Below are positions 1 through 8,933 of a stretch of 64,000 bases of DNA, in pieces. The stretch covers positions 99,790 through 163,789 of the forward strand of contig CAVWQS010000021.1 in NCBI GenBank assembly GCA_963757155.1. Reading direction: 5' to 3'. Below the pieces are notes generated by a model that was given only the letters and a program-made list of their open reading frames with translations, had not been told where the DNA came from and made no database searches. Numbering within the stretch: position 1 is the first letter of the stretch; each line of letters opens with the position of its first letter. This DNA is from DASXQK01 sp963757155 (GTDB lineage Bacteria; Pseudomonadota; Alphaproteobacteria; Dongiales; Dongiaceae). The translations under genes and the position numbers were made by a program.

Positions 1-2
1 AG

Positions 3-824
3 ACGACGGATCGCGAGCGCTATATCGCGCTGGCCCGCGACCACCAGGCGCCGGCCCGCCGCCTTGTCATCTGCGGCATGCATGTGCATGTCGGGATCGA
101 GGATCCCGAGCTGCGCATCGACCTCATGGGCCAGCTCGCCTATTTCCTTCCCCATCTCCTGGCGCTCAGCACCTCCTCGCCCTTCTGGGAGGGTCAGGAT
201 ACGGGGCTGAAATCCTACCGGATCGCGGTCTTCGACGAGATGCCGCGGACCGGCCTGCCGGAGCTCTTCGACAGCTGGGGCGAGTTCCAGCGTCATCTCG
301 CCGTGCTGGTGCATGCGGGCATCATCGAGGACGGCAGCAAGCTCTGGTGGGATATCCGGCCGAGCGTGCGCTTTCCCACGCTGGAGATGCGGGTCGCCGA
401 TGTCTGCACCCGCCTCGACGATGGGATCGCCATCGCCGCCCTCTACCGCTGCCTGCTCCGCATGCTCTGGCGCCTCAAGCGCGACAATCAGCGCTGGCGG
501 CGCTATGCGGGGATGCTGGTGAACGAGAACCGCTGGCGGGCCCAGCGCTATGGCGTCGACGAAGGGCTGGTCGATTTCGGCAAGGGCCGGATCGTCCCCT
601 ATGCCGAGCTCCTGGAGGAGATCATCCTGCTGACCGCCGAGGACCAGGAGGCCTTCGGCTGCCAGGCCGAAGTAGCCGAGGCCCGGGCGATCCTCCGGCG
701 CGGCACCAGCGCCCATCGCCAGCTCGCCGCTTATCATGCCGCTCTGGCCGCCGGGGCGACGCCGCGCGAGGCGCTGGAGGCGGTGGTCGACATGCTCATT
801 GCGGGGACGCTCGAGGCTCTCTAG
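3..824 (+). CDS. YbdK-type carboxylate-amine ligase, 3' part
   Basis: This is the C-terminal part of a glutamate-cysteine ligase family 2 (YbdK/GCS2) protein; the 5' end lies outside the window. The frame is open from base 3 and carries the family's CGMHVHVG metal/substrate-site motif near the visible N-terminus, followed by a helical C-terminal region ending at 824. GCS2 proteins of this type ligate an amine to the gamma-carboxylate of glutamate using ATP, but the natural substrate of YbdK-like enzymes is often unknown, so I do not call it glutathione synthesis. A DUF1244 gene follows 32 bases downstream on the same strand. Family call is good; the substrate is open. Confidence 0.85.
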   Translation, partial: TTDRERYIALARDHQAPARRLVICGMHVHVGIEDPELRIDLMGQLAYFLPHLLALSTSSPFWEGQDTGLKSYRIAVFDEMPRTGLPELFDSWGEFQRHLAVLVHAGIIEDGSKLWWDIRPSVRFPTLEMRVADVCTRLDDGIAIAALYRCLLRMLWRLKRDNQRWRRYAGMLVNENRWRAQRYGVDEGLVDFGKGRIVPYAELLEEIILLTAEDQEAFGCQAEVAEARAILRRGTSAHRQLAAYHAALAAGATPREALEAVVDMLIAGTLEAL

Positions 825-856
825 ATATCCGGTAAGCCTTTCAAGAGGACCCTGCC

Positions 857-1164
857 ATGGATGACAAGACCCGCATCGAGCTGGAAGCGGCGGCCTTTCG
901 CCGGCTGGTGGCGCATCTGCGCGAGCGCACCGACGTGCAGAATATCGACCTGATGAATCTCGCCGGCTTCTGCCGCAATTGCCTCTCCAAATGGTATCGG
1001 GCCGAGGCGGTGGAGCGCGGCATCGATCTCAGCGATCCCGCCGCCCGCGAGATCGTCTATGGCGAGTCCTACGAGTTCCTGGAAGGCGAAGCACCAGGCG
1101 GGCGAGGGCATTCCCGGCGCTGAAGGAGCTGGCGCAGAGCAAAGGCGGCGGTCACAAGCACTAG
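857..1164 (+). CDS. DUF1244 family small protein, frame broken twice
   Basis: The first ~75 residues match the DUF1244 pattern, including the conserved stretches VQNIDLMNLAGFCRNCLSKW and AREIVYG. The uninterrupted frame ends at 1123 in an unrelated tail. One extra base near 1080 (TTCCTGG where TTCTGG would restore EFWKAKHQ) and one near 1118 (TTCCCGG where TTCCGG would restore IPALKELAQ) give a 101-residue protein ending KGGGHKH at 1164, which looks like a normal family length. The role of DUF1244 is not established. A ribosome site is not obvious but ATG 857 is the only sensible start. I read the two shifts as likely sequence errors. Confidence 0.75.
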
Positions 1165-1203
1165 CCGCCCCACCCCCGCGGCCATCCGGGGCCTCGCGCC
1201 GCC

Positions 1204-1230
1204 TTGCCGCCGTCTTGTCGTTCCTATAAT
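1204..1230 (+). promoter_or_regulatory. Putative sigma-70 promoter of the glutathione transferase gene
   Basis: A perfect -10 box TATAAT lies at 1225-1230, 28 bases before the ATG at 1259. A -35-like TTGCCG lies at 1204-1209, with a short 15-base spacer. The -10 is convincing; the -35 is weak. Confidence 0.45.
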
Positions 1231-1258
1231 GTTCTCTTCCCCATCGGGAGGCGATGAG

Positions 1259-1930
1259 ATGAAGCTCTATTCCGGCCCTTTGAGCCTGTTTGCCCGCAAG
1301 ATCGAGATGGCGCTCGGCGAGAAAGGCCTCGCCTTCGAGCGCGAGATGGTCCCCTTCAGCCAGGCCCAGGGCTATCAGCCCAAGCATCCCGCGGTTCTGG
1401 CCGCCAATCCCAAGCGTCAGGTGCCGGTGCTGATCGACGGCGATCTCACCCTCTTCAATTCGACGCTGATCTTCGAATATCTCGAGGATGCCTATCCCGA
1501 GCCGCCCCTCTATCCCCGGGGTGCGGCGGCCAGAGCCCGCTGCCGTCTGCTGGAGCTGACGGCCGATGAGATCCTGCTGCCGCTGCTGCGCGCCTTCATG
1601 TACCGGTCGGAGCCGGCGAACCCGGATCCCGAGCGGCGCCGGGTGCAGGAGGAGGAGGCAGCCAAGGCCGGCGCGGAGATTCGCCGCGAGTATGCCAAGC
1701 TCGAGGCCCGGCTCGGCGGTCAGAATTATTTCTGCGGCGGGTTCTCGGTCGCCGACATCGCCTTGTTCATGTCGATCCTCTTCGTGCTGCGCTTGAAGGG
1801 CCCGCGCCTCGACGGCCATCCCGCCCTTGCGGCCTGGCATGCCCGCATGTCGGCGCGTCCCGTGATAGCCGCGGTCGCCGCCGAGATCGCCGCGGCCGAC
1901 CGAGAGCTCTCCCCGGCGCTCTACCGCTGA
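1259..1930 (+). CDS. Glutathione S-transferase family protein
   Basis: A 223-residue protein with the N-terminal thioredoxin-like GST domain (starts MKLYSGPLSLFARK, with the cis-proline stretch RQVPVLIDG near residues 60-68 and the FNSTLIFEYLED stretch that usually contacts the gamma-glutamyl group) and an all-alpha C-terminal domain from about residue 85. It probably conjugates or reduces electrophilic substrates with glutathione in the cytoplasm. The start at 1259 is chosen over an in-frame ATG at 1229 because GGGAGG precedes it and the GST fold begins there. Subclass and substrate cannot be read from the sequence. Confidence 0.88.
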   Translation: MKLYSGPLSLFARKIEMALGEKGLAFEREMVPFSQAQGYQPKHPAVLAANPKRQVPVLIDGDLTLFNSTLIFEYLEDAYPEPPLYPRGAAARARCRLLELTADEILLPLLRAFMYRSEPANPDPERRRVQEEEAAKAGAEIRREYAKLEARLGGQNYFCGGFSVADIALFMSILFVLRLKGPRLDGHPALAAWHARMSARPVIAAVAAEIAAADRELSPALYR

Positions 1931-2046
1931 CAGCCATCGATCGACCGCCGGTCTTGCTCCGGCGCAAGACGGTCGATATGTTCCGGGCTTCCGGCGGTGG
2001 AGTCGTCCGACCGGGTTCCATGGCATCGACAGGGAGCGCAAGCGGC

Positions 2047-2295
2047 ATGGCCGGCAAGGGCACTATTCAGGCGGAGCGCCTGAAATCCTTAATCGAGCGG
2101 ATCGAGCGGCTCGAGGAAGAGCGCGCCGCGCTGACCGGCGACATTCGCGAGGTCTATGCCGAGGCCAAATCCGCCGGCTACGACACCAAGGTCATGCGCC
2201 AGATCGTGCGCCTGCGCCGCATGGATGCGGCGGACCGCCAGGAGCAGCAGGCGCTGCTCGACGTCTATATGCAGGCGGTCGGTTTGGCGGTTTAA
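2047..2295 (+). CDS. gapR: GapR-like DUF2312 DNA-binding protein
   Basis: An 82-residue protein that matches the DUF2312/GapR family over its whole length: a long coiled-coil helix (QAERLKSLIERIERLEEERA) followed by the basic, DNA-contacting part (GYDTKVMRQIVRLRRMD). In Caulobacter GapR is a nucleoid-associated protein that encircles overtwisted, AT-rich DNA ahead of replication and transcription forks. The start at 2047 (MAGKGTIQ) is chosen because the family begins there; an AGGGAG lies about 12 bases upstream. Longer in-frame starts exist but would add an unrelated tail. Confidence 0.9.
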   Translation: MAGKGTIQAERLKSLIERIERLEEERAALTGDIREVYAEAKSAGYDTKVMRQIVRLRRMDAADRQEQQALLDVYMQAVGLAV

Positions 2296-2970
2296 GGCGA
2301 CCGAATCGTCGCTCACGGCAGCGGGCCCGAACCCGAAGCGGTCCCAGCTCCTCCGTCATGGCCGGGCGAAGTTCCTACGGCCGTCCGGCTGGGCGCGCAA
2401 CGCTCGCTCTCTATGCCGTCATGGTCGGCGCAGGCCGACCATCCACGAGTTTGTCAGCCCTTGATCCGATATCCGCCTGGGTTGTCGATCACCGCCCGGT
2501 CTGATCGAGGACAAGCCGGTCGGTGCGACTGCAAGTATTTTGACACCGAGGATTGACCGAGGAGATGCACGTCGAAGTGCAGTTAACTGCCTTTCTCCTC
2601 CGTGATCTCTGAGTCCTCCGCGTCCTCCGTGATTCATTTTTACTTGCAGTCACAAGGCTTGCGGGCAGTCGGAAAGCAAAACACAGATCCAGCCCTTGGC
2701 CGGCAAACTCGTGGATGGTCGGCCTTCGCCGACCATGACGGCTGTGAGAGCGAGGCTTGCCGACAGCCGTGGGACAAGCCGAGCCATGACGGTGAGAGAG
2801 CTTGCCGGCTGCACGTAACGTCGTGAGACGATCTCATCCCGGCCGGCGCGGCGCTTTCCAACAAGGGCCCATAACTCCTGCGAGCCGGGAATAAGACCTG
2901 GCGAAGCTCTCTGCCCAGATTGGGTGTGCGGCGAAAGTCGCGAATGCACACCAACCTACAGAGGCTTGAT
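2296..2970. other. Gene-free stretch with palindromic repeats
   Basis: I see no convincing gene between the gapR stop and the next start. The stretch holds an inverted pair of palindromic repeats (2415-2453 and 2704-2742). The rest shows nothing I can name. Confidence 0.6.
2415..2742. repeat. Inverted pair of REP-like 39-nt palindromic elements
   Basis: Positions 2415-2453 and the reverse complement of 2704-2742 agree at 38 of 39 bases. Each copy is itself palindromic around GGTCGGC / GCCGACC with a short spacer. The arrangement (two inverted copies ~250 bases apart in a gene-free stretch) is that of REP/BIME-type intergenic repeats. Copy number elsewhere in the genome is unknown. Confidence 0.8.
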
Positions 2971-3288
2971 ATGGAAACGCTCTTCGTACGACCGATCCGA
3001 CTGACCGGCGCGATGGCCTTGATGGCGGCCACGATCCTGCTGGTCAATCCTCTCGGCTCCGCCACCGCCTGGGCGGCGGGCGCCGGTGGCGATCACGGCG
3101 GTGGCCGCGATCAGGTCCAGGACTCGATCCCGGCCTATACCAACTACGCCGCTAATCCGGATACGCCCGTCGATCCCTGCCAATCCTGCTATGGCGGCGC
3201 CGGCACCGACGCCCAGAACCTGAACAAATACGAATATGGGGCGCCGAAGCCCTGCGGTTCTTGCGTCACAGGCGAAGCCGGCAAGTGA
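2971..3288 (+). CDS. Small secreted protein with two CxxC-type motifs
   Basis: A 105-residue protein that I do not recognise. The first ~33 residues form a Sec-type signal peptide (hydrophobic core GAMALMAATILLVNPL, likely cleavage after ATAWA). The mature part is Gly/Asp/Pro-rich and carries CQSC at about residues 70-73 and CGSC at about residues 96-99, which could bind a metal or form disulfides in the periplasm. The start at 2971 is preferred to upstream ATGs because AGAGGC precedes it and the signal peptide begins there. It stands alone, on the strand opposite to the opp operon. Confidence 0.6.
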   Translation: METLFVRPIRLTGAMALMAATILLVNPLGSATAWAAGAGGDHGGGRDQVQDSIPAYTNYAANPDTPVDPCQSCYGGAGTDAQNLNKYEYGAPKPCGSCVTGEAGK

Positions 3289-3346
3289 CCGGCTGACGCG
3301 ACGGGCCCCGCCGCTTCACGAGCCGACGGGGCCCATCGCCTCGCTT

Positions 3347-4352
3347 TCACTCATCCCAGTGATGGCAGGCGACCTGATGCCCGCTCTCGATATGCAGGAG
3401 ATCCGGGCTGATCCGGGCACAAATCTCCGTCACCTTGGGGCAGCGGGTGCGGAAGGCGCAGCCGCTGGGCGGATTGAGCGGTGAGGGGATATCGCCGGTC
3501 AGCACGATGCGCTGCTTCTGGCGCTCGAGATCGGGATCGGGGATCGGCACCGCCGAGATCAGCGCCTGGGTATAGGGGTGGCGCGGCTGGCGATAGAGCT
3601 GGTCGCGGCCGGCGAGCTCGGCGACACGGCCGAGATAGAGCACCATGATCCGGTGGCTGATATGCCGCACGACGCTGAGGTTGTGCGAGATGAAGATCAT
3701 CGACATGCCGAATTCCTGCTGCAGATCCATCAGCAGGTTGACGATCTGGGCCTGGATCGAGACGTCGAGGGCCGAAACCGGCTCGTCGCAGACGACGAGC
3801 TTCGGATGGTTGATCATGGCGCGCGCGATGCCGATGCGCTGGCACTGCCCGCCGGAGAATTCATGGGGATAGCGGTTGACCTGGCGCGGCAGCAGCCCCA
3901 CCCGCGCCATCATCGCCTGTACCTTGGCCTTGGCCTCATTGTTGCGAGAGCTCGGGCTGGAAGGTGCGCAGCGGCTCGCCGATGATCTCGCCCACCGTCA
4001 TGCGGGGGTCGAGGGCGGCCAGCGGGTCCTGGAAGACGATCTGCATCTCGCGCCGCTTCAGCCGCATGGCCTCCGGCTCGAGCTTGGCCAGGTCCTCCCC
4101 CAGCCAGACCACGCGGCCGTCGATATTGGGCAGCAGGCGCAGCACGGCGCGCCCCAGCGTGGTCTTGCCGCAGCCGGATTCGCCGACCAGCCCCAGGGTC
4201 TCGCCGGGCTTGAGATCGAAGCTGACGCCGTCGACGGCCTTCACGACGCCCGCCTTGTGGCGCGAGAACCAGCCGCCGCCGAGGTGGAAATGAACCTTCA
4301 GATCCTGGACGGAGAGCAGCGGCGCGCTGCTCAGAGGTGGGGCAGATGGCAT
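3347..4352 (-). CDS. oppF: Oligopeptide/dipeptide ABC transporter ATPase, OppF type
   Basis: This is the second ATPase of a peptide importer. Walker A is GESGCGKTTLGRAV (about residue 55), the signature is HEFSGGQCQRIGIARAM, and Walker B leads into CDEPVSALDVS; the C-terminus has the Opp/Dpp-specific oligopeptide domain with GCAFRTRCP. The span is 1006 bases (335 codons plus one), and the frame changes near 3945, where one extra base in CAACAATGAG creates a stop; correction gives 334 residues. The start at 4352 overlaps the end of oppD by about 20 bases and has GGAGGATGAAGG upstream. Last gene of the operon. Confidence 0.88.
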
Positions 4353-5297
4353 GCCTTCATCCTCCCGGGCGCGAAGGTGGCAAGGGGCGGGCGCTCGCGG
4401 TGGCAGAGATCGAACACCCGGGGGCAGCGGTCGCTGAAGGCGCAGCCCGGCGGCAGGCGCTGCAGATTGGGCGGCTGCCCCGGGATGGTGGTGAGGCGAT
4501 GCACCTCCGTCTCGTCCAGCCGCGGCATGGAGGCGAGCAGCCCGGCCGTATAGGGATGCTGCGGCGATTTGAAGATGTCGCGCACGGGGCCGGTCTCCAC
4601 CGCCCGGCCCGCATACATGACCAGCACCCGGTCGCAAAGCCCGGCGATGACGCCGAGATCATGGGTGATCACCACGAAGGAGGTCTTGCCCGCCTGCTTG
4701 AGCTCGGCCATCAGCGCCAGGATCTGGGCCTGCACCGTGACGTCGAGGGCGGTCGTCGGCTCATCGGCGATCAGCAGCTCCGGCTGGCAGAGCAGCGCCA
4801 TGGCGATCATGGCGCGCTGGCGCATGCCGCCGGAGAATTCGAAGGGATAGATGGGAGATGCGCCGGTCCGCCTCGGGAATCTGCACCCGCTCCAGCATGT
4901 CGACGGCCGCCTGGCGCGCCTCCTTGGACGACATGCCGCGATGGGTCTCCAGCACCTCGGTCAGCTGGCGCTCGATGGTGAGATAGGGATTGAGGGAGGT
5001 CATCGGGTCCTGGAAGATCATCGACATCCGGGCGCCGCGGATCTTGTTGAGCTCGCTGGGCTTGCGTCCCAGGATCTCCTCGCCCTGGAATTTCACGCTG
5101 CCGGTGGCCCTGCCGTTGGAGGCCAGCAGCCCCATCACCGCCATGAAGACCTGGCTCTTGCCCGAGCCGGATTCCCCGACGATGCCGAGCGTCTCGCCCG
5201 GCTCGACCGAGAGGCTGACCTTGTTCGCGGCCTCGACCACCCCGTCGGGGGTGGCGAAGCGGATCTCCAGATCGCGGATGTCGAGGACGGGCGGCAC
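4331..5297 (-). CDS. oppD: Oligopeptide/dipeptide ABC transporter ATPase, OppD type
   Basis: This is the first ATPase of the peptide importer. It has Walker A GESGSGKSQVFMAV, Walker B plus switch IADEPTTALDVTVQAQ, and the C-terminal GCAFSDRCP stretch of the Opp/Dpp branch. Start is GTG at 5297, nearly abutting the oppC stop. The frame changes near 4852, where CATCTATCCCTTC should read CATTATCCCTTC (or similar) to give the conserved HYPFEFSGGMRQRAMIAMA; correction gives 321 residues. The single insertion lies in the ABC signature region, so a true mutant would be dead. Confidence 0.88.
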
Positions 5298-5300
5298 GGC

Positions 5301-6197
5301 TCAGCGATCCTTGGGGTCGAGGGCGTCGCGCAGCCCGTCGCCGATGAAGTTGAAGCAGCCCAGCGTCACCGCCAGCATGACCGCCGGGAAGATCAGCGCC
5401 CAGGGCGAGCTTTCCATCAGCCGCGCCCCGTCGCTGATGAGCACGCCCCAGCTCGTCTGCGGCTCCTGCACGCCGAGGCCGAGGAAGCTGAGGAAGGATT
5501 CCAGCAGGATCACATTGGGCACGGTGAGGGTGACATAGACGATCACGGGGCCGAGGCAATTGGGGATGATGTGCCGGCGGATCACCGTGGCCGTCCTGAC
5601 GCCGCCGGCATGGGCCGCCTCGACGAACTCGCGCTTCTTCAGGCTCATGGTCTGGCCGCGCACGATGCGCGCCATGTCGAGCCAGGAGACCGCGCCGATG
5701 GCGACATAGATCAGCACGATGTTCCGCCCGAAGACCACCGTCAGCATGATGACGAAGAAGATGAAGGGCACGGAATAGAGGATGTCGACGAGGCGCATCA
5801 GCACGCCGTCGACCCGCCCGCCGATGAAGCCGGCGGTGGCGCCCCAGATGACGCCGATGAAGAGGCTGACCAGGGTCGCCACAATGCCCACGGTCAGCGA
5901 GATCCGTCCGCCATACATGACGCGCACGAACAGATCGCGGCCATTGTCGTCGGTGCCGAAATAATGGCCCGAAGCGAAATCCGGCGGGATGCTGATGGAA
6001 TCCCAGGAGACGTCGTCATAGGCGAAGGCACTGAACAGTGGCCCGAAGATCGAGGCCAGGGTGATGAGGAGCAGCAGCACGATGCTGACGACCGCCGCCT
6101 TGTTGTGCAGCAGCCGACGCCAGGCGTCGCTCCACAGGCTGCGGCCCTTGATCTCCTCGGCGGGTGAGACGGTGGGTGGGTAGGCCGTGACCGTCAT
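5301..6197 (-). CDS. oppC: Oligopeptide/dipeptide ABC transporter permease, OppC type
   Basis: An intact 298-residue inner-membrane permease. It has the OppC/DppC N-terminal segment with a first membrane helix (about residues 37-58), a periplasmic loop, and the C-terminal BPD_transp_1 domain with the EAA-type stretch EFVEAAHAGGVRTATVIRRH (about residues 195-214) that docks to the ATPases. It starts 7 bases after the corrected oppB stop, with GGAGA as ribosome site, so translation of the two permeases is probably coupled. Confidence 0.93.
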   Translation of the reverse strand: MTVTAYPPTVSPAEEIKGRSLWSDAWRRLLHNKAAVVSIVLLLLITLASIFGPLFSAFAYDDVSWDSISIPPDFASGHYFGTDDNGRDLFVRVMYGGRISLTVGIVATLVSLFIGVIWGATAGFIGGRVDGVLMRLVDILYSVPFIFFVIMLTVVFGRNIVLIYVAIGAVSWLDMARIVRGQTMSLKKREFVEAAHAGGVRTATVIRRHIIPNCLGPVIVYVTLTVPNVILLESFLSFLGLGVQEPQTSWGVLISDGARLMESSPWALIFPAVMLAVTLGCFNFIGDGLRDALDPKDR

Positions 6198-6204
6198 GGT
6201 CTCC

Positions 6205-7126
6205 TCAGTCGTACCGGATGCGCGGATCGAGCAGGCCGTAGATCAGGTCGACGGCGAGATTGGCCAGGATGATCAGCACGCCGTAGAACACCGTGACCCC
6301 CATCACCAGCGTGTAGTCGCGGTTGAGGGCCGCCTGGACGAAATACCGCCCGATCCCCGGAATGCCGAAGATCTGCTCGATGATGACCGAGCCGGTGATG
6401 GTGTTGATGATCGCGGGCCCGAGATAGGAGACCACCGGCAGCATGCCCGCCTTGAGAGCGTGGCGCGTGATCGCGACCCGCTCGGGCAGGCCCTTGGCCC
6501 GGGCCGTGCGGACATAATTCGTGCGCAGCACCTCGATCATGCTGCCGCGGGTCAGCCGCGCGATGAAGCCCACCTGATAGAGGCTGAGGGCGAAGACCGG
6601 CAGGATCATGTATTTGACGCTGCCGTCCCAGCCGCCGACGGGGAGCCACGAGAGCCAGAGCCCGAAGACCAGGGTGAGCAGCGGCGCGAGCACGAAATTC
6701 GGAACCATGATGCCGGTCATGGCCGCCCCCATCGCCGCATAGTCGGTGGTGGTATTCTGGCGCAGCGCGGCCAGCGTGCCGATGGCGACGCCGGCGATGA
6801 GCGCCAGCAGCACGGCGATGCCGCCCAGGCGGCAGCGAGACCGGAAAGCCGCCGGCGATCAGCTCGGTGACGGTGAAATCCTTGTACTTCAGCGAGGGGC
6901 CGAAATCGCCCTGCACCAGGCCGCCGAGATAGCGCAGGAACTGCATCGGCAGAGGCTCATCCAGGTGATAGGCATGGATCAGCCGCGCCTCGATCTCCGG
7001 CGGGACCACGCGCTCCTTGTCGAAGGGGCCGCCCGGGGCGATGCGCATCAGGAAGAAGGAGAGGGTGACGATCAGCAACAGCGTCGGGATGGCGCCGAGA
7101 AGACGCTTGGCGGCAAATCTGAGCAT
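6205..7126 (-). CDS. oppB: Oligopeptide/dipeptide ABC transporter permease, OppB type
   Basis: The first permease of the importer. It begins MLRFAAKRLLGAIPTLL, the usual OppB/DppB N-terminal membrane helix, and carries GGPFDKER and the BPD_transp_1 core ending LLDPRIRYD. The frame changes near 6826: CTGCCGCCTGGG where CTGCGCCTGGG would read through as FPVSLRLGGIAVLLALIAG. The span is 307 codons plus one base; the corrected product has 306 residues. The stop used is at 6205, seven bases before oppC. Confidence 0.88.
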
Positions 7127-7161
7127 CGTGAATCAGGTCCTGCGCGAGACGGCGGTCCGCA

Positions 7162-7205
7162 CCGGCCGTCCGCATTTCCGCGCAAGGCGGAAATCGGACG
7201 GCCGG
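7162..7205 (-). promoter_or_regulatory. Strong hairpin between oppA and oppB
   Basis: Inverted arms CCGGCCGTCCG...CGGACGGCCGG (11 bp) continue as ATTTCCGC...GCGGAAAT (8 bp) with a one-base bulge and a five-base loop. It sits in the 103-base gap between the oppA stop and the oppB start. There is no U tract, so it is more likely an mRNA-stabilising or partial attenuation hairpin that raises the yield of the binding protein over the membrane proteins. Confidence 0.7.
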
Positions 7206-7229
7206 CCGGGCCTCATCCTGCGAACCGGG

Positions 7230-8819
7230 TCAGGACTTCGTGAGATAGCGAGACAGGTTGTAGCCCAGGAGGTTGTCGTACCAACCCCCGATCTTGCTGC
7301 TGATCATCTGGGTGTGCACGTAGTGATAGATCGGGATCAGCGGCTGGTCGTTGAGGAAGATCGCCTCGGCCTTCTCGAATAGCTTCATCCGGGCGTCCTG
7401 ATTGACCTCGGTCTGCGCCTGGCGCAGGGCGCCGTCATAGTCCTTGTTGTCGTAGTGGATGAAGTTCGAATCCCCGGCGTCCGACATGTACTGCTCCATG
7501 AAGTCGCTGGGATCGAGATAATCGCCGATCCAGCCCGCGCGGGCGACGGTGTAGTCGTGCTTGCGGGTGTCGAGATAGACCTTCCATTCCTGGTTGGTCA
7601 GCTTGGCCTGCACGCCGATGGCCTTCCACATGCTGGCGACCGCAATGGCGATCTTCTTATGGTTCTCGCTGGTGTTGTAGAGGATATCGACTTCCAGCGG
7701 CTTGCCCGGGCCAAAGCCGGCGTCCTTCAGGAGCTTCTTCGCCTCGGCCTGACGCTGCTTGAAGGGCATGTCGGCGAAGGCGAGCTTCTGCTGGGTATAG
7801 CCCGGAACGCCCGGGGGCATCCAGGAATAGGCCGGGATCTCGCCGCCCAGGGTGATCTTCTTCACCAGGGTGTCGCGGTCGATCGCCATGGAGAGCGCAT
7901 TGCGCAGCTGCAGCTCCTTGCCGAGCGGCGCCTTGTTCATGTTGATGGCGTAGAAATAGGTGCCGAAATAGGCGGAATCGTGGAACTCGCCCTTGTATTC
8001 CTTCTGGGCGACCGGGATCTTGTCCTTCGGCATGTCGTAGGTGGTGTCGAGCTCGCCGGCGCGGAAGCGCTTGAACTCCTCGTCCAGATCCTCGGTCGGG
8101 AAGTAGACGATCTTGTCGACCTTCACATTGGCCGCGTCGTGGAAGTTCGGATTCTTGGTGAGGACGATGCGCGACTGCGGGACCCATTCGGTGATGGTAT
8201 AGGCGCCGCTGGAGACGTTATTGCCCGGCCGCGTCCATTGATCGCCGCCCTTCTCGACGGCGGCCTTGTTGACGATCTGGCTCGAGGTATGGGCGAGAAG
8301 CCCGATGAGATAGGGGGTGGGGGCCTTGAGCGTGATCTTGACGGTATGGGGATCCACCGCCTCGACGCCGAGCTTGGTCAGATCCGTCACCTTGCCGCTG
8401 TTGATGTCGTCGGCATTCAGGATCGGGGCATAGATATAGGCATATTCGGCGGCGACCTTCGGGTCGACGACCCGGCGGAGCGTATAGACGACGTCATCGG
8501 CCGTGATCGGATCGCCGTTCGACCATTTGGCGTCGTCGCGCAGATGGAAGGTATAGACCTTGCCGTCGTCGCTCACGTCCCAGCTCTTGGCGACGCCGCC
8601 GGTCGGATTGCCGTGATCGTCGAGGGTTGCGAGGCCCTCATAGAGGTCATAGGCGATATTGGCCTCGGGCACGCCCGTCAGCTTCTGGGGATCCAGGGTT
8701 TCCGGCTCCGCCCCATTGCCGCGGTTCACGACCGTATCCGCCCGTGCCGCCGTCCCGGCGAGCAGCAGGCCCGCCAGGGCGAGCGAGGCGAGTTTCAGCC
8801 CCGCCGTTTTGAATTTCAT
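7230..8819 (-). CDS. oppA: Periplasmic oligopeptide-binding protein, OppA type
   Basis: A 529-residue extracytoplasmic solute-binding protein family 5 member. It has a signal peptide (MKFKTAGLKLASLALAGLLL, likely cleavage after AARA), the family 5 opening NGAEPETLDPQKLTGVPEANI, and the typical W-rich C-terminal lobe. The resemblance is to E. coli OppA/MppA-like proteins that bind short peptides. First gene of a five-gene operon in the order A-B-C-D-F. The start at 8819 is chosen because GGGAG lies 8 bases upstream and the signal peptide begins there. Confidence 0.92.
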   Translation of the reverse strand: MKFKTAGLKLASLALAGLLLAGTAARADTVVNRGNGAEPETLDPQKLTGVPEANIAYDLYEGLATLDDHGNPTGGVAKSWDVSDDGKVYTFHLRDDAKWSNGDPITADDVVYTLRRVVDPKVAAEYAYIYAPILNADDINSGKVTDLTKLGVEAVDPHTVKITLKAPTPYLIGLLAHTSSQIVNKAAVEKGGDQWTRPGNNVSSGAYTITEWVPQSRIVLTKNPNFHDAANVKVDKIVYFPTEDLDEEFKRFRAGELDTTYDMPKDKIPVAQKEYKGEFHDSAYFGTYFYAINMNKAPLGKELQLRNALSMAIDRDTLVKKITLGGEIPAYSWMPPGVPGYTQQKLAFADMPFKQRQAEAKKLLKDAGFGPGKPLEVDILYNTSENHKKIAIAVASMWKAIGVQAKLTNQEWKVYLDTRKHDYTVARAGWIGDYLDPSDFMEQYMSDAGDSNFIHYDNKDYDGALRQAQTEVNQDARMKLFEKAEAIFLNDQPLIPIYHYVHTQMISSKIGGWYDNLLGYNLSRYLTKS

Positions 8820-8933
8820 GATCATTCTCCCGTTGATTCCCTTACCCCGTGAACGCAGCGTTGCTGCACGCCTCCGCGTCGCCCCGCTTCTTTCGACGAG
8901 GTTTCTGGGCACGAATACTGGTAGATAAGCCGC

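Noticed and set aside
4851..6167. Long plus-strand frame opposite oppC/oppD
   Set aside because: Antisense shadow, rich in His/Asp/Glu/Gly typical of reverse-complemented membrane and ATPase genes.
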